Source of the DNA: Locusta migratoria
Lineage: Eukaryota; Arthropoda; Insecta; Orthoptera; Acrididae
NCBI GenBank assembly: GCA_026315105.1
Contig: CM048745.1
Coordinates: 740,510,506 to 740,574,505 of the forward strand
Direction: 5' to 3'
Length of the DNA: 64,000 bases
In this document: positions 52,830 through 64,000 of the stretch, piece after piece
Position numbering within the stretch: position 1 is the first letter of the stretch
How the letters are laid out: each line of letters opens with the position of its first letter
Position numbers and translations under genes: made by a program
The notes under the pieces: model-generated
What the model was told of the DNA's origin: nothing
What the model saw: only the letters and a program-made list of their open reading frames with translations
Databases searched by the model: none

Positions 52830-54120
52830 ACATCTACATCCACACTTCTTGAGCCACCTCACAGTGAGTGGCTGAGGGTACTATGTCATTGTCACTTCCT
52901 CCTATTCTAGTTGTGTATGGTTTGCAAGAAAAATGATTTCTTGTAAGCTTCCATGTGGGCCCAAATCTTTCTGATCTCATACTTGTAATCATTTGCGTGA
53001 TATGCACTAGAGGATGCAATATTTTCATTGACTCGTCATGAAACAAATGCTTTTGGAACTTTGACAGAGGCTCATACTGTGATACAGAATGTCGCTCTTG
53101 CAGCGTCTGCCACTGGAGTTTACTAATCATCTCCATGACATTCGCACTTAGTAAATGACCATTACAAAGCATGGTGCTCTTCATTAGATCTTCTCTATGT
53201 CTTCTACCAACCCTATTTGGTACTGATCCCACAATGATAAGTAATAGTGAAGTACTGGCATAACATGAGTTTTGTAAACTACTTCATCTGTGCACTGAGT
53301 ATACATCCTGAGAATTTTTCCGATTAATCTCAATCTGGTGTCTGCCTTACTCACAATTTATTTTATATTGATCATTCCATTCCAAATTTTCCCTTATGTT
53401 TACTCCTAGATATTTTATAGAAGTAACTGCTTCCAGTGTTTGTCCTGCTATCACATAGTTACATAATAAAGGATTTTTCTATGTAAATGCAGCATGTTAT
53501 ACTTGTTTATGTTAAGGCTCAACTGCCATTCCCTAAACCACACATCAATATGCAGCAGATCCTCCTGCGTTTTACTACCTTTTTCCAGAGCTGCAACTTC
53601 ACGATAAAGTACAGCATCATCCACAAAAAGCTTCAACGGACTTCCGATGTTATCTATGATGTCATTTGTGTATATTGTGAAAAGCAAGCAGCAGTCCAGT
53701 AACAGTCCTCTGGGGCATGCCAGAGATCACTTTAACATCTGAAGACTACTCTATGCTGAAAAAGACATGCTGCTTCCTGTTAGCTAGGAACACCTCAATC
53801 CAATTACACAATTGGTCTGATATTCTATATGCTTGCACTTTGTTCATCATGCGACGGAGCAGAGATATAAGCCTATAGTTTTGCACATCTGATCGATAAC
53901 CCTTCTTGTAAATGGGAATGACCTGCACTTTTTTCTAATCATTGGGAACACTTTGCTCCTCTAAGAGACCTTGAGTACACTGTTGCCAGAAGTGCGCAAG
54001 TTCCTTTGCACACTCCATGTAAAACTGAATTGTCGTCCCATCAGATTCAGCAGCCTTGCCTCAGTTGAGTGATTTTAACTGCTTTTGTATCCTTCAGACA
54101 CTTATTTCTATATCTTCCCC
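52830..54120 (-). mobile_element. Old CR1-like LINE copy, 3' half
   Basis: The minus-strand 3' end has GATGTAGATGTAGAC (about 52828-52845) and the reading order of the element at 28096-30280. From high to low: VIPIYKKGYRSDVQNYRLIS (RT start), ISDQLCNWIEVFLANRKQHV, MLFTIYTNDIIDNI (motif B end), LKLFVDDAVLYREVA (motif C, here FVDD), and VGRRHREDLM. It is heavily diverged, with many stops. A C(15)-(CA)n run at 54117-54141 marks its 5' edge. Confidence 0.8.
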
Positions 54121-54141
54121 CCCCCCCCCCCCACACACACA

Positions 54142-55169
54142 CGCATGCAGGCAGGCACACGTCACACTGCCAAAATAAGCTTTCCGATTTGGGACTCCTC
54201 CAAAATTATAATACTGTGTGCAGTCCTGGCTGTATATCTTGGGAGTATACACAATAACTGCTTTATTTTTTTAATGTGTATTGACATTTCTTGCCATTAA
54301 AAATGTGGCATATGTAATTGAGGGCTTTATTACAAAATCTGGACACGTAGAAAAGCTGACATTCCGAGCTAATACCCCCTTGATGTACTCTGTCACTAGA
54401 TTTATTTACTGGTGGAATTTGTTTCAGCAAAACCCATAAAGATTCAAACAAATATCCATTTGAAACTGTTTCTCTTCTACAAAAAGCATATTAGTTTGTT
54501 AATATTTCCACAAAAGCTGAATAAGTCAATGCTTCAGATTTCCTGTACAATATGACACTGTTGGTAGAATCATATGCGAACTGTTATTAATTTCTGAACA
54601 TTTTACAAACAAAGATACCACATCCAATTCTTTAGTTGAGCGAATGTCATGTAAAATGTTTTAAAGCAAAGCAGTCATAGTACTCTCTGTGCAATAATGA
54701 AAATAATAAACACCTGTCAGAAACTTTAATCATAATATGCATCTAGAATGTTTGTGCAAGTACCATATTTCTCTTCTTTATAAAAGGTATTGGAGAGGGG
54801 TGAAAATTTTTAATATGCATTTTAGACATCCCAGAACTGATAGTTGTACACAAGAATCTTGTTTATCCGGCCTCCATTTAGCTGACCAGTTTATTCGGAT
54901 CTCTCTCAGGTTCCCCCTTCCTTCAAGAAAATGTGTGGCAAAGAGTTACTTCTATAGTATGGTACATTATATTTACCATTATTATATTGGCACTGCAGGC
55001 AACACATTTTCTGTTACATTTACTGTGGTCAATGATAATCTGTTCCTTACCAGTATTGTGCTTTAGTGTAGTGAGAGAAGTGGCTTTGAGGTGGAAGAAA
55101 GTGGTTTTTGATGGATTGATTAGTTGGTTATTGCAGATTTTAAGAGGATAAACTTCACTTTTACTTAAA
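54142..55169. other. AT-rich spacer, nothing recognised
   Basis: No supported feature. Short open frames lack motifs. Confidence 0.4.
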
Positions 55170-56500
55170 CTTCAAGATCATAAGCCCCTGTTTCCTACTG
55201 AGATCTAAAAGCTAAGGGCTGACCAAAGTAAAATCTAACACACAGAATGTGATGGGGCAAACCCTGGGATGTACAGAGTGGTGTCATAAAGAAAAATAGC
55301 AGTGGTAACAAGAGAAGGCAAGGGAGAAACCAGCCATAAGCTGAACAAACTGAATAAAAATCTTAAAGATTAAAGTTGGTATGGGTGTAATCCTGAAAAG
55401 TCAGGCAAAAGTACTTGCCATTAGATGGTGTGATAGAAACTGGCTACGCAGATTATCAGCCACAAAGGCAACATCACCAAGAATTAAACGGAATGCAGCT
55501 GGTAGATTGTGAGATTGCTACATAGAGGCAAAAGGGGCAGCAGGATGTGGGTTACACAGCAGCACTTGGGCAGGTCCTTACGGCAGCCATGTGTGACCCT
55601 GTATAGCCAATATTTAGACAACAAAGGATAATAGAGTCCCAATGAGAGGGCCTGGTCAAGGACTTCCACGTAGCGATAGAGGACTCGGTCGCACCGAGCT
55701 TGTTTGGCGTGCTCGAGGTAGATCATTCAGAGTTCCAAGCCACAAAGACCTTACGGTGCAAAGCCAATCGAATATTCGGGACATAGGAACTAGGGGCTGG
55801 TGGTGTCCTGCTTGGCCAGCCAATTGATGTACTTGTTGTCCAGGATGCCAATGTGGTCTGGGATCCAAACAATATCTACCGAACAATCATACTTTCCAAG
55901 GGTGAAGATAACAGTTATGAATTGATTGCACAATCGCACATGTCAAGAATGGGCAAGAAGTTGCGATGCAGAGTTAGTCATGAAACTGATGACATTGAAT
56001 TGTCGGTCAATTCCAGATGGAGCTGTAAGTGGGGGATGGCCCAAGGAGGTGAACAGGGTTGGCAGGAGAAAGCGGGGATGGGGGTGGAGATATGGAATGA
56101 GAGATGGAAGGAGCATATGGAGCGCAATCGGAGGCCCAACCTGAGTCGCCAGTATAGGAGGGTAGGCTCAGTGGCTGAAAAAAGTAGCCTGTAGTTTCGG
56201 TGATGGGGCGAAGCATGGACATGGGCAATGTAGGAGGCAAGAAGTTATTGCTGGTGGAACCTCAGGGGAAGGATCCTGCGGACGGTACCTGTTGCTAGAT
56301 GGACACCAGTGTATAGGAGTGGATCAAGGATTCACAATGCAGAAGGCACTGCTGACGCATACAACGGCTCCCATAGTCAAGGTGAGATTGGCTGAGGGCC
56401 TTATACAGCTGCAGAAGAGTAGGAGCATACTCAAGAAGCGATGCGTTTCCTCAACACGAAGGTGCTCAGCAGCTAAATAGAGCTCTTAATGTGGGTGAAC
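55170..56500 (-). mobile_element. Jockey/I-like LINE: RT thumb, RNase H end, C-terminal part
   Basis: Minus strand, high to low: LEYAPTLLQLYKALSQSHLD (about 56440-56380), the RT thumb motif; a Pro-rich joining part; FTLGKYDCSVDIVWIPDHIG (about 55905-55846), the end of RNase H with the VWVPGHVGI-type motif; then INWLAKQ-like sequence, NKLGATESSIATWKSLTRPS and HWDSIILCCLNIGY. The same order of motifs is seen at 38330-39540. The frame is broken. The 3' limit at about 55170 is uncertain. Confidence 0.72.
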
Positions 56501-56504
56501 TGCC

Positions 56505-58450
56505 CTATGGTGACAAATGCGTAACAATCATTTTAGCAGCTGAAAACTGGAAGCGTTCTGTTAAGGTGTAGGTGGCCTGTTCAACACTGTTTATAATGTC
56601 CACAATCGGTAGACTTGATGTCAGAGTTGGAGCGAAGTTAAGGCCTTTCTCAAGCACCACCATTGCTGTGTTGTTTATCGTTCTTCCTGTAAGGTTGGTG
56701 ACAGGCCACCTACACTCTATCAGCCAACAAAGCAGAAGAAATATGCCACAACCTAAGTAATTATTCGAGTTGGTGGTCCTTCCTGCTGACAATGGGAATG
56801 CTACAGTACTGCTCCTGCACTCAGTATATAAAATGAAAATGTTTGAACCTCTGGACGACTCAGCTTACAGGAGGATAGAAGGAGCTACAAAAAGTCACCT
56901 CCAGAGAAGAATTATCGAGCTACTTTGCAGTACCTTCGACACAAAAACTATCAAGAAAATTCGACCACAAGCTGTTGCAGTACCACAATTGTACCGCAAC
57001 GGATCTTCTGCATCCATTCGTGGGGAAATGGGAACATCTCTCTCACAATTCCATCCACTTTGTGCAACATAGATAAGAACTTTGGCTCCAAGATAGTGAC
57101 TTGTTAGTGAGCTTCGACGTAGTGTCCGTCTTCACCAGAGAACAACTGAACAACACAACGGAACTGGTAAGCAAGAAATTAGAGACTAACGTAAAAAAGC
57201 TATGAGTTTGTGCTTACTTCAAAATGGGCCTACTTTCTGTTCGATGAAAATTATTATGAACAGACAGATGGCGTAGCCATGGGGTGCCAACTTTCACTGG
57301 TTGTAGCGAATTTCTTTATGGAGAATTTAGAAGAGAATGCCCTGGAACAAGCCCATCTAAAACAAATTTGTTTCTTCTGATACATGGATGACAGATTTGT
57401 CATTTGGCCATATGGATGGTACAGCCTAAACAAATTTCTCAGACATCTCAATTTGCTGCACCCTAACATTCAGTTGTTAATGGAGGCTGAGCAGGATGGC
57501 GGCCTTCCGTTTCTTGACGTCCTGGTGAAATGGAAACCTGGTGACAAGTGGGGACACAGTGTGCTCAGAAAACCTACATAAGTGACCTGTATCTGAATGC
57601 CTCCAGTTGCCACCATAACTCCCACCCTGAAGGTGTTCTAAGCAGACTTGTCCATAGAGCACGACTGATCTGCGACCAAGACAGCCTTCCAGCAGAGCTT
57701 CAATACCTCGAGGCAACATCCCAAAGAAACAGATAAAAACAGCAAACAGATAAGACATGCATTCAAATACACTGCAGCAAGGGAAGAAAAAGAACGAAAA
57801 GAAGAACACAGATTGTTAGTGTGCATCCTGTTTGTCTGAAATACTTTGAGGAAAATCGGCACGATTCCGGAGAGATACAATGTGAAATGTGTATTTCTAC
57901 CTGTTGTGAAAACGTTGACTCTCCTAGGCTCAGTTAAAGATGATCTGGGCCTCTGCAAACCAGGTATCTATGAAATTCCCTGCCAATGCAGTAAATCATA
58001 AATCAGGGATAAATGGTAGAAGAGAGGTGCCACGAACAGAAGCCCCACACTAACTACGACAGACCAGTAGTTCTGCTGTGGCTGACCACACCAGGGAGTA
58101 CTCGGGCAATCCTCCTTGATTTGGAATTGTGTTACAAAAGAGGCCATTGAAATCACATTGATTAGTAAAGATAACGGGTTCAGTCAGGTTTGGAACCCTG
58201 CACAGTGCCATAAAAGGAAGAAACACCTCCGGAGATCAAGGTCCATGCCCTACAACAGCTGTGCGGAGACTGCAGGCCAGAGATCAAACCTGGGCACTGC
58301 TTTCCCCCACTACTATCAGCAGCCACACCAAGAGCAGCAGGAGAGGAGCGGTAGGGGGGAGTGGGGGTAGCAGCAAATGGATATAGGATGCTTAGAGAAA
58401 CAGCACAGCATTCATCAGGAGCCACCTGAAGATGGCAGCATGTACAAATG
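56505..58450 (+). mobile_element. Penelope-like element with inverted 5' part
   Basis: The plus strand from about 56770 reads VVLPADNGNATVLL, then DLLVSFDVVSVFT (about 57102-57135), YFLFDENYYEQTDGVAMGC (about 57230-57290), VVANFFMENLEENAL, YMDDRFVIWPYG (RT motif C), GLPFLDVLVKW, and SDLYLNASSCHHNSH. Next come GLCKPGIYEIPCQCSKSYIR (GIY-YIG, about 57950-58010) and KEAIEITLISKDNG. The N-terminal part of the same protein, MVVLEKGLNFAPTLTSSLP, lies on the opposite strand at about 56670-56615. Thus the 5' end is inverted relative to RT. A 3' tail with ACCTGAAGATGGCAGC ends it. Stops and frameshifts make it dead. Confidence 0.85.
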
Positions 58451-58758
58451 CTGAAATATCATGGAGGAATTACAATGCAGCCCAGTTATCATGTGAAGAA
58501 AATATTTCTTAAGTCCCCAATAAAATAAAAAAATTAAATCTACTTTGTCTAGTGGGCAAGAAAAGTTATAGTACCCCACCATCCACCACCAATGGCAAAA
58601 AAATCCATTGCCATTCAAATGACATCTGTCACCCTAAAAATAATTACTGTGTTAAGTAACTTACTGCTCAAATCTACCTATCATTTAATTATTGCTGTTT
58701 TGGCCTTATTTTACAATGCTCTTTCACAGTCTACTTTGACCCATGACATCATCATGTT

Positions 58759-59101
58759 GGAAAACCGGTAAAATTTTACAGTTTGTGTCATGGTGCAGTG
58801 TCTAGTGTTCAGATATTGGCAGGGGCCAGAGTAAACAGAATCATATAGAGTGATGGGATTACTTTATCGCGCCAATCTTGAAGTAAATAATTAATGCTAT
58901 TCCTGCTCTATGGCTGACAGGTTCTCAATGAACCCTTGTCCACTCAATAAATTAACTGTAATCGTCACCAAAAAAAAATTCATAACATAACACTCAGAAA
59001 AAGAACATGGGTGCCGTACTCCATAGGCAACGGCCATAACCAACATCTGAACACAAAACACCACGCCGTGACACAGACTGTAAAATTAAGCCAGAAAACC
59101 T
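58759..59101. mobile_element. Inverted-repeat element of about 340 bp
   Basis: Ends pair imperfectly over about 60 bp. Left: AATTTTACAGTTTGTGTCAT then GTGTTCAGATATTGG (to 58819). Right, reverse-complemented: AATTTTACAGTCTGTGTCAC then GTGTTCAGATGTTGG (from 59039). No coding capacity and no clear target duplication. The superfamily is unknown. Confidence 0.6.
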
Positions 59102-62100
59102 GTATAAGGGATATCATCTTAATACTTCTGTATTGTAGATAATAAGTAATCTGTGGTTAACCTAGAAAATTACAGATTACAACAACAGAATATACCATCA
59201 ATCACAAGTCTCAGCCCAAACATTCCCACCTTCAGCACTCACTTAGAAAAAAAAATCTCTCTGTTAACCTCACTATCAGAGTGCAGTTACACACCATTTT
59301 TTAAACACAAAATCTTAATCTACAATCTATGCTTTGCTTGTAAACAAACTATCGTCTTTAACTCAGCCACCACAATTACTCAAGCCACCTACAAACACGC
59401 ACACAGCTCGAAACTACTGTGCGGCGATGTTGTCAAATATGACAACAAGGCGATGTCACGGGTCAAAGCCAAAGGGTGAAAATATGTCTTATAAATGACT
59501 CACTGTTTCTTATGTACTGATTATAATTACTACTAGCAACAACAGTATACTGGAATGAAATATCATGGCATTACTGCAGGACCAATGGCGAGGACGTAAT
59601 GAATGTGTGTGTGTGTGTGTGTTTGTAGATGCGGAAAACAACATTCCGAAACACGAAACTATACTCGTAAAAATAAATACTCCATTATGCACAGAGAAAC
59701 ATTTCTCTGCAACAGTGTTCTAGCAATAATTGCCATTACAAATGATCAACATTTCAAGTGATGAGCCCTTTTTTTTCTCTCTTTTTAATATATTAAAACA
59801 GGGGCTCTGGTAGGTGGATGGTGAATATAAGTCAATCATTTAATGAAGTTCTTGAAAAGTGTTGATTGTTAGTATTTTATTTCTTATGTGTTTGTGATCA
59901 CGATCTGCTAGATTGGAAAGAACTTATTTCTTCAGATTCCCCTTTGTAACAAATACAAGTCAAAGTGGAATTAGTTTTTATGACACAGATTACACAAAAT
60001 CTGCATAATACGCCTTACACAACCATATAGTGCTCAGCACACCAACACTACCAATTTCTTTTGAAGTTACACTCCCCCTAATAGAACAATGAATCATTTT
60101 CCTGTACTCATGATTTTCTTGTTATCACATCATCTTCATAATATATTCGAGTACATCCATGTTCAACCACCCTGATTAGTTTCCTCAGTTTTCATAAGTG
60201 CCCAGATAAATTCCAGGAAAGTTTCCTCAAAGAAGGGAAAAAAATCCATATGATTGTATACATATACTGTCATAGGAAGAGTACATTTATCTTCCTTATA
60301 CTAGTGTAATATTTTTATTCATATATTATTATTTATCAGTAATACAATTCTCAACATGGCTTACTCTGTCTTAAAATGTTGGCAAATAGCTAGTTGGTCA
60401 GTTTAATAACAAGTGTACCAAAATTGCATTCATTAAACAAGGCCAAATGTCAGTTATGTTGAAGGAAACTAGTGCACTGTCGTTCCCAACAAGGGGTATA
60501 ATTGGCGATGTATTTTACTGATCTAAGTGATTTTCTTTCTCCTGGTGAAGCGCAAAAGCTCTATTAGTTCTTTTTAAACCAAAACAGAACAATGCATTTC
60601 TGAATCTTATCCACGCCAAATGAAAATACGTGTCATACTGACAGATGTTATTAAATCCCAGACATCTTTATGGTGTTATAAAATGTAGCCCTTACACGAA
60701 TACACATCAATTTTATCGACTAGGCAGGTTAATCACCACAGGCATCAACTAAAGTTTTCCTTGCGTAATTAATGCATTAAAATGTTTATTAACATGACTT
60801 CGGCGTTAATGGGAGATATTTAGTTTACTGCTGAAAAGTCAAAACGATTCTGCAAAGCAAATTAAACATCACGTGTTATGAGAAATTTTTCTGTTATTTA
60901 TGTGAAGTGCTATTAAGGAAGTCGATTCAGATTTCGTATCTGTCAGAGAATATGGGCCCTTATCCACCTACAATATAGTCAATCATTTCATGGGTACATT
61001 AGGACAGTATGTATCACAACAAACTGAGCGCTAACCTGTTGTCTTATTACATGCGGAGACGATGCATGCCCATTGGTATGGTTCAGCATTCCGTTACTAC
61101 TATCTCCACCGAGCCACTTCATTTGCAAACGGGAGCTGAAACATTAGAAATAAGCAGTACGTCTGATTACAATAAGCCAAAACGAAGATCATTACTAATT
61201 GCTAAGCGGCGCCGACATGATTTGACGTTTCGTGACCACATAGGAGAGACAGCAGTACGTATATGACAGCTACACAATTACATATCTTCCTCTAACTACT
61301 TAGCATAAAATAATTTAAATGTAAAATCAAAATGGTATACCTGTATAAGAAGTTAGTAAATGTGGATTAAATAAATTGCTCGATTCAACACCCCGATCAA
61401 CCTTTAAGATTGACGGGGCACAGGAACTACACAAGGCGCTTTAGTGGTTTATTCCACTTAAACTATGTGCAGAATAAAGGAAATGTTAATCATTATTTAG
61501 TGAATAAAATTTTATCAGCCACATGCAAAACTATGCAAGCAGAACATTTTGCCATATTTGAACGAACGGATGTTGTGTCGTCAATAATCTCCATCGAATG
61601 AACGCGACATTTTCAGCCCCATTGAACACTGGGAAGCATATTCCGCATTTCCAAAGAGGCGGTTTGTACAAACATTCAGTCATTGTATTTGTTGATATTG
61701 GGATGCACCTGCTAAGTTTCTTCGTACAATGGGGAGAATTAATAACAGGAATATGGAAAGATCCGAAAACAGAACAGTGAACTAGTTTCGCCGTATATAT
61801 TTAATCTACGAAATGAAATTTCAAATAACGCCGAGTGCAATAGTTTTGCTTTTTGTACTGCATTATTTTTATGAGCAAATTTGTGAATTTTTTAAAACTG
61901 TGTTTTTTTTTCTCATGGAATTTTAGGCGAGAGAGAAATATTCGTCGTAAGCATTAGAAACATTCTTGCCGTTGCGAGTTGCTTTCCGACGAAGGCTATT
62001 ATTTTTCTTGTAATTTTGTCTGGGGTTGTTTTAAACTGGGTTTAGTTGCATTGAGGAAATACCGTTTCGTTTTAGAACTATGCATAATAAAGCTACTAGG

Positions 62101-63445
62101 AAAAACATGTTGGTTTGGTATAACACATTGTAAATTGTTTGTACACGTGCTGTTTGAGTGCTTTAATGTACCTCATTATAAGGCATATATAATTTGCCAG
62201 TATTGCAACAGGCTCAAACATATTTTAATTATAGAGGACGGTGTAGTTTGCAAGTTGTCCCACTATCCGTTTGTTTCGGTTTTGGAGAAAATCGGCATTG
62301 ACTATTCAAAAATGAATGTTATTGGCATACCTCAATCAATAGTTCCATTATTACTTTCGAAAGTATACTAGCTAACATACCTACTGAGTTTTCACGTACA
62401 ATAATATGAATATAAAGATTGGTAGTAGACGCGGAGTGCAGTAAAAGTGTGCTGCTGAAAAGCATTAAGACGATTTTAAAAGGCATGGTAAAGTGTAGAG
62501 GCAAATGTTAAATATGTTTGTTATTGATTCATGAAACTTTACAGTTGTTTTACCTTTTCTATTTAAGAATGTTCGGGTAAATAGTCTAGTCATTAATTGA
62601 GAAAACATTTTACTTATATGAGATATTCTGACTTGTTTTGCAATTAGGAATTTCCTTTTTCAGTAGGCCTAGTGAACTCCCAGTAAAACACTAAATGTGA
62701 TCATTGTTGTAAAAATCAAGATTGAGAATAACAATACAGAAAGTTCTACAGCCCTATACAAGAGCCCTGTTGTAATTGTTCATTCAATCATTCATTGTGT
62801 TCTCCAGGTCATATCAAGGAGGAGAACCTTCAGGTGTGTAAAACTAATCACAATTTGGGTAAAATTGTTCTGAAGGCAGTGATGGTTATTGTGCTGATGT
62901 TGTCTAAAAGTGTTGGATGCTCTTTGAAAACCAAATCACATCCCCATCAAGGGGAATAATCTTTCATGATGACAGGTTCCTTTACATACCCATGTTCAAT
63001 AAATAAAATAATTTTTCCTCATAAAGCAAATGATTCAGTGCCAACATTAGCATAGTATGTTGTCATAAGTAAAATTTGAGCAAGTTATGACATACTGAGG
63101 TAGGCTATATCAGTTATTCATCAATAAATGTGTGTTTTTCTGACAGGCATGCTATTTTTGTTTCATGAATTGGTGTCATTTATGTGTGTGTGTTTGCAGC
63201 TCAGTGGTCATCTTTAAAGGGAGTTGCAACCCATTCTCACATTGAAATGCAAAGAAACTTTGTCTAAACAATGGAAATTCCAGGAAGGATTCAACAATAT
63301 TTTTGAGAAGGAACGGATGAAAGCTCTAATACATTGTATTCTATTATTTGTGCCTTTCTGTGGCTCATAGGATGTCTATTGCATTGATATTGTCAGTGTA
63401 TACATGCCATTTGTTATAGTACAGTGTAATTTAGAGTTACAGGCA
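59102..63445. other. AT-rich unique-looking DNA, nothing recognised
   Basis: This 4.3-kb stretch shows no similarity to the other repeats in the window. The longest open frames (61979-62371, plus strand, 130 codons; 61009-61266, 85 codons) have no recognisable domain, and I see no convincing splice sites around them. A short (GT)n is at 59604-59620. It could include pumilio intron or 5' flanking sequence. Confidence 0.4.
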
Positions 63446-63458
63446 CATCTTTAATCAC

Positions 63459-63750
63459 GTCAGGCCCAATGATCTCGGAGTAAAGTGCTTGACTGGACAA
63501 TAAAAGGTCATGGGTTCAAAACCCGGTCGGACCTCGGATTTTTTTCAGTCTACGTATTAACCCAGCCTTCACTTCTCAACTATGCGAGGAATCGCCAGAA
63601 ATGACACGTGGTTCGGATTCCACGTTAAGCTGTAGATCCGCCCGGTTCAATAACTGGGGTAGGGTAGGGTCATGCAAGTCACTGAAGTGGTGTCAGTTTG
63701 AAATATTTGCACCAGGCCACTGAGCCACATGAAATTAATAATAATAATAC
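63459..63750 (+). mobile_element. SINE of a second tRNA-derived type, 13-bp target duplication
   Basis: The head has ATGATCTCGGAGTAAAGTGC (A-box region) and GGGTTCAAAACCCGGTCGG (B box, about 63513-63531), then a T(7) run. The body contains CTATGCGAGGAATCGCC, CGGATTCCACGTTAAGC and TTTGCACCAGGCCACTGAGC, ending in an (AAT)n tail. CATCTTTAATCAC copies flank it perfectly (63446-63458, 63751-63763). It is different from the SINE at 33851-34048. Confidence 0.9.
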
Positions 63751-64000
63751 CATCTTTAATCACCTTTATATTCACACAAAAAACCAGTTCAAGATTTCAT
63801 TAACAGAAGCTGGATAAGGTACAAATAAAATGATACGGAGATCAGTAGCTTGTAACAGGAAACTGAATCTGGCCAGCTTTAGAGTATTTTGCTCTTACTC
63901 TAGCAATAGCACATTCACATACACATAAACATCCAAATGTGCACTTCCGTGGATGTATAGACATTGATTATTTATATTCATCAGAATGAAAAGTGTACTT

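Noticed and set aside
61979..62371. 130-codon plus-strand frame in otherwise unique DNA
   Set aside because: No domain, signal or splice context that I recognise. Cys-rich wording such as YIICQYCNRLKH is suggestive but not enough; kept as unassigned spacer.

Overview
The window looks like nuclear DNA of an insect with a very large, transposon-packed genome. An orthopteran (locust or grasshopper) is my best guess. The support is two spliced exons of an insect-type Pumilio protein, very long introns, and layer upon layer of arthropod-type LINEs, Penelope elements, Ty3/gypsy, piggyBac, Tigger and hAT relics, tRNA-derived SINEs and microsatellites. There is no operon structure, CRISPR array or bacterial gene. 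Species assignment is inference.

Host gene. The only host gene I can support is on the minus strand. A 52-codon exon (44798-44953) and a 46-codon exon (35438-35575), both phase 0 with good splice sites, encode part of the N-terminal region of Pumilio, the PUF-family translational repressor. The intron between them is 9.2 kb and full of transposons. The rest of the gene lies outside the window or in exons I could not recognise.

Layout. 1-3.3 kb: an RTE-like LINE tail broken by two later insertions, then a dead hAT-type transposase. 3.7-9.3 kb: a LINE RNase H remnant, then two different truncated Ty3/gypsy elements meeting tail to tail (LTR-PBS-gag on plus; LTR-PBS-RNase H-integrase on minus). 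9.3-15.8 kb: three copies of one RTE-like LINE, one full length and inserted antisense into an older copy that also carries a TTAA-flanked MITE. 15.9-22.7 kb: a Tigger (pogo) relic with matching terminal repeats at both ends and a dead transposase, itself hit by a SINE-like repeat, a 0.69-kb palindrome and a Penelope fragment. 22.8-30.6 kb: a minus-strand piggyBac transposase pseudogene split by a palindromic element, a complete RTE-like LINE with an intact 1019-codon ORF and 12-bp target duplication, and a nearly intact CR1-like LINE. 31-34 kb: another LINE piece with a 71-bp MITE, and a tRNA-derived SINE. 35-45 kb: the pumilio exons and intron. 46-58.5 kb: jockey/I-like LINE copies, SINEs, a possible hAT-type non-autonomous element, a decayed CR1-like LINE and a 5'-inverted Penelope element. 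59.1-63.4 kb: AT-rich DNA in which I recognise nothing. 63.5 kb: a third SINE type with a perfect target duplication.

Most striking. A group of GT-rich repeat units exists both as single copies and as near-perfect palindromes. Two of the palindromes (22772-23151 and 23648-23831) share the architecture target duplication, inverted arm, loop, direct arm, unique tail, target duplication, and most units carry a splice-donor-like GGTRAGT. Coordinates of decayed elements are approximate; target duplications, terminal repeats and splice sites were read directly from the sequence.
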